A stretch of 5,692 bases of DNA from Actinomycetes bacterium. GTDB taxonomy: Bacteria; Actinomycetota; Actinomycetes; JAHEKZ01. Made by a program: the position numbers and the translations under genes. The stretch is from NCBI GenBank assembly GCA_027117675.1, contig JAJAYM010000240.1, positions 1 to 5,692 of the forward strand, in the 5' to 3' direction. Positions 5,257 to 5,692 of the stretch are shown one piece after another; position 1 is the first letter of the stretch, and each line of letters opens with the position of its first letter. The notes below the pieces were generated by a model. The model worked only from the letters and a program-made list of their open reading frames with translations. It searched no databases and was not told the DNA's origin.

Positions 5257-5692
5257 GTCGCATCGTCCTGATGGGGTCGGGGGAAACCGCCCCCGCCATG
5301 GTCAAGACGCATCGGGCCGTCCTCGCTGCCTCCGGGGATGGACCCGCCGTGATGCTCGACACCCCGTACGGCTTCCAGGTGAACGCCGACGACCTCACCG
5401 CTCGCACGCTCCGGTACTTCGAGGAGTCAGTCGGACAGCGCGTGGTTCCCGCGAGGTGGCGCAGCCGCGATCTCGGCGCTGCCGAGCGCGAGCGCGTCCT
5501 GGCCCAGGTAAGCCGCGCTTCTTGGCTCTTCGCTGGGCCCGGGAGCCCCACCTACGCCCTCAACCACTGGCACGGCACTCCGCTCGTCGGTGCGATCGGT
5601 GACGTCGTCGACCGTGGTGGCACGGTCGTCTTCGGTAGTGCCGCGGCGGTAACGGCCGGTCGATGGGCGCTGCCGGTCTACGAGATCTACAA
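5253..5692 (+). CDS. Peptidase S51 / type 1 glutamine amidotransferase-like protein, 3' end outside window
   Basis: The first 146 residues are present; the frame is still open at the window end. The start MSRIVLMGSGETAP (1-14), LDTPYGFQ.NADDL (35-48), FAGPGSPTYAL (93-103) and VVFGSAAAVTAG (125-136) followed by PVYEIY (141-146) match a family related to peptidase S51 (dipeptidase E, cyanophycinase) that is usually annotated as type 1 glutamine amidotransferase-like and has no settled function. Ser129 occupies the nucleophile position, but the elbow reads SAAA rather than the SAGA of true S51 peptidases; the remaining catalytic residues would lie beyond the window. The GTG start overlaps the hydrolase stop as GTGA, with AAGGA 8 bases upstream. 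It is the fourth gene of the coupled run. Calling it a peptidase would go beyond the evidence; it could act on an isopeptide, amide or another small substrate. Confidence 0.85.
   Translation, partial: MSRIVLMGSGETAPAMVKTHRAVLAASGDGPAVMLDTPYGFQVNADDLTARTLRYFEESVGQRVVPARWRSRDLGAAERERVLAQVSRASWLFAGPGSPTYALNHWHGTPLVGAIGDVVDRGGTVVFGSAAAVTAGRWALPVYEIY

Noticed and set aside
1..5692. tRNA, rRNA, CRISPR array, insertion sequence or prophage signature
   Set aside because: No cloverleaf, spaced repeats, terminal inverted repeats, transposase or integrase could be found on reading both strands.

Overview
The window is high-GC bacterial DNA with strong third-position G/C bias, GTG and TTG starts, Shine-Dalgarno sites of the GAGGA/GGAGG type and very tight gene packing. 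Together with the protein families this suggests an actinobacterium. The genus cannot be fixed from the sequence, and nothing indicates a plasmid, phage or transposon.

Layout. Positions 50-685 (minus strand) encode a TetR-family repressor. A 108-base divergent intergenic region (686-793) separates it from a plus-strand gene for formyltetrahydrofolate deformylase (purU, 794-1663). The intergenic region carries an imperfect 18-bp palindrome (741-758) that overlaps possible -10 elements on both strands, the arrangement expected if the TetR protein controls itself and purU. After a 103-base gap (1664-1766) with a candidate promoter and a strong ribosome binding site comes a compact run of four plus-strand genes: a 549-residue protein joining a probable ThuA-like N-terminal domain to a Gfo/Idh/MocA dehydrogenase (1767-3416), a second, distantly related Gfo/Idh/MocA oxidoreductase (3413-4393), an alpha/beta-fold hydrolase (4390-5256), and a peptidase S51 / class I glutamine amidotransferase-like protein cut by the window end (5253-5692).

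How the genes may work together. Each of the three junctions in the four-gene run is the same 4-base GTGA overlap of a GTG start with a TGA stop, so the genes are almost certainly one transcript and probably translationally coupled. ThuA and the Gfo/Idh/MocA protein ThuB work together in rhizobial disaccharide use through 3-keto sugars. A ThuA-like/dehydrogenase fusion followed by a second NAD(P)-dependent dehydrogenase and a hydrolase therefore suggests a redox-based pathway for a sugar, cyclitol or glycoside. This is inference: no transporter or substrate-specific enzyme lies in the window. PurU may belong to the same programme, recycling tetrahydrofolate and releasing formate, or it may be only a neighbour with its own promoter.

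The most interesting points are the ThuA-like/dehydrogenase fusion, the GTGA-coupled four-gene cassette, and the candidate TetR operator. None of the individual families is new. The combination is the part worth checking.
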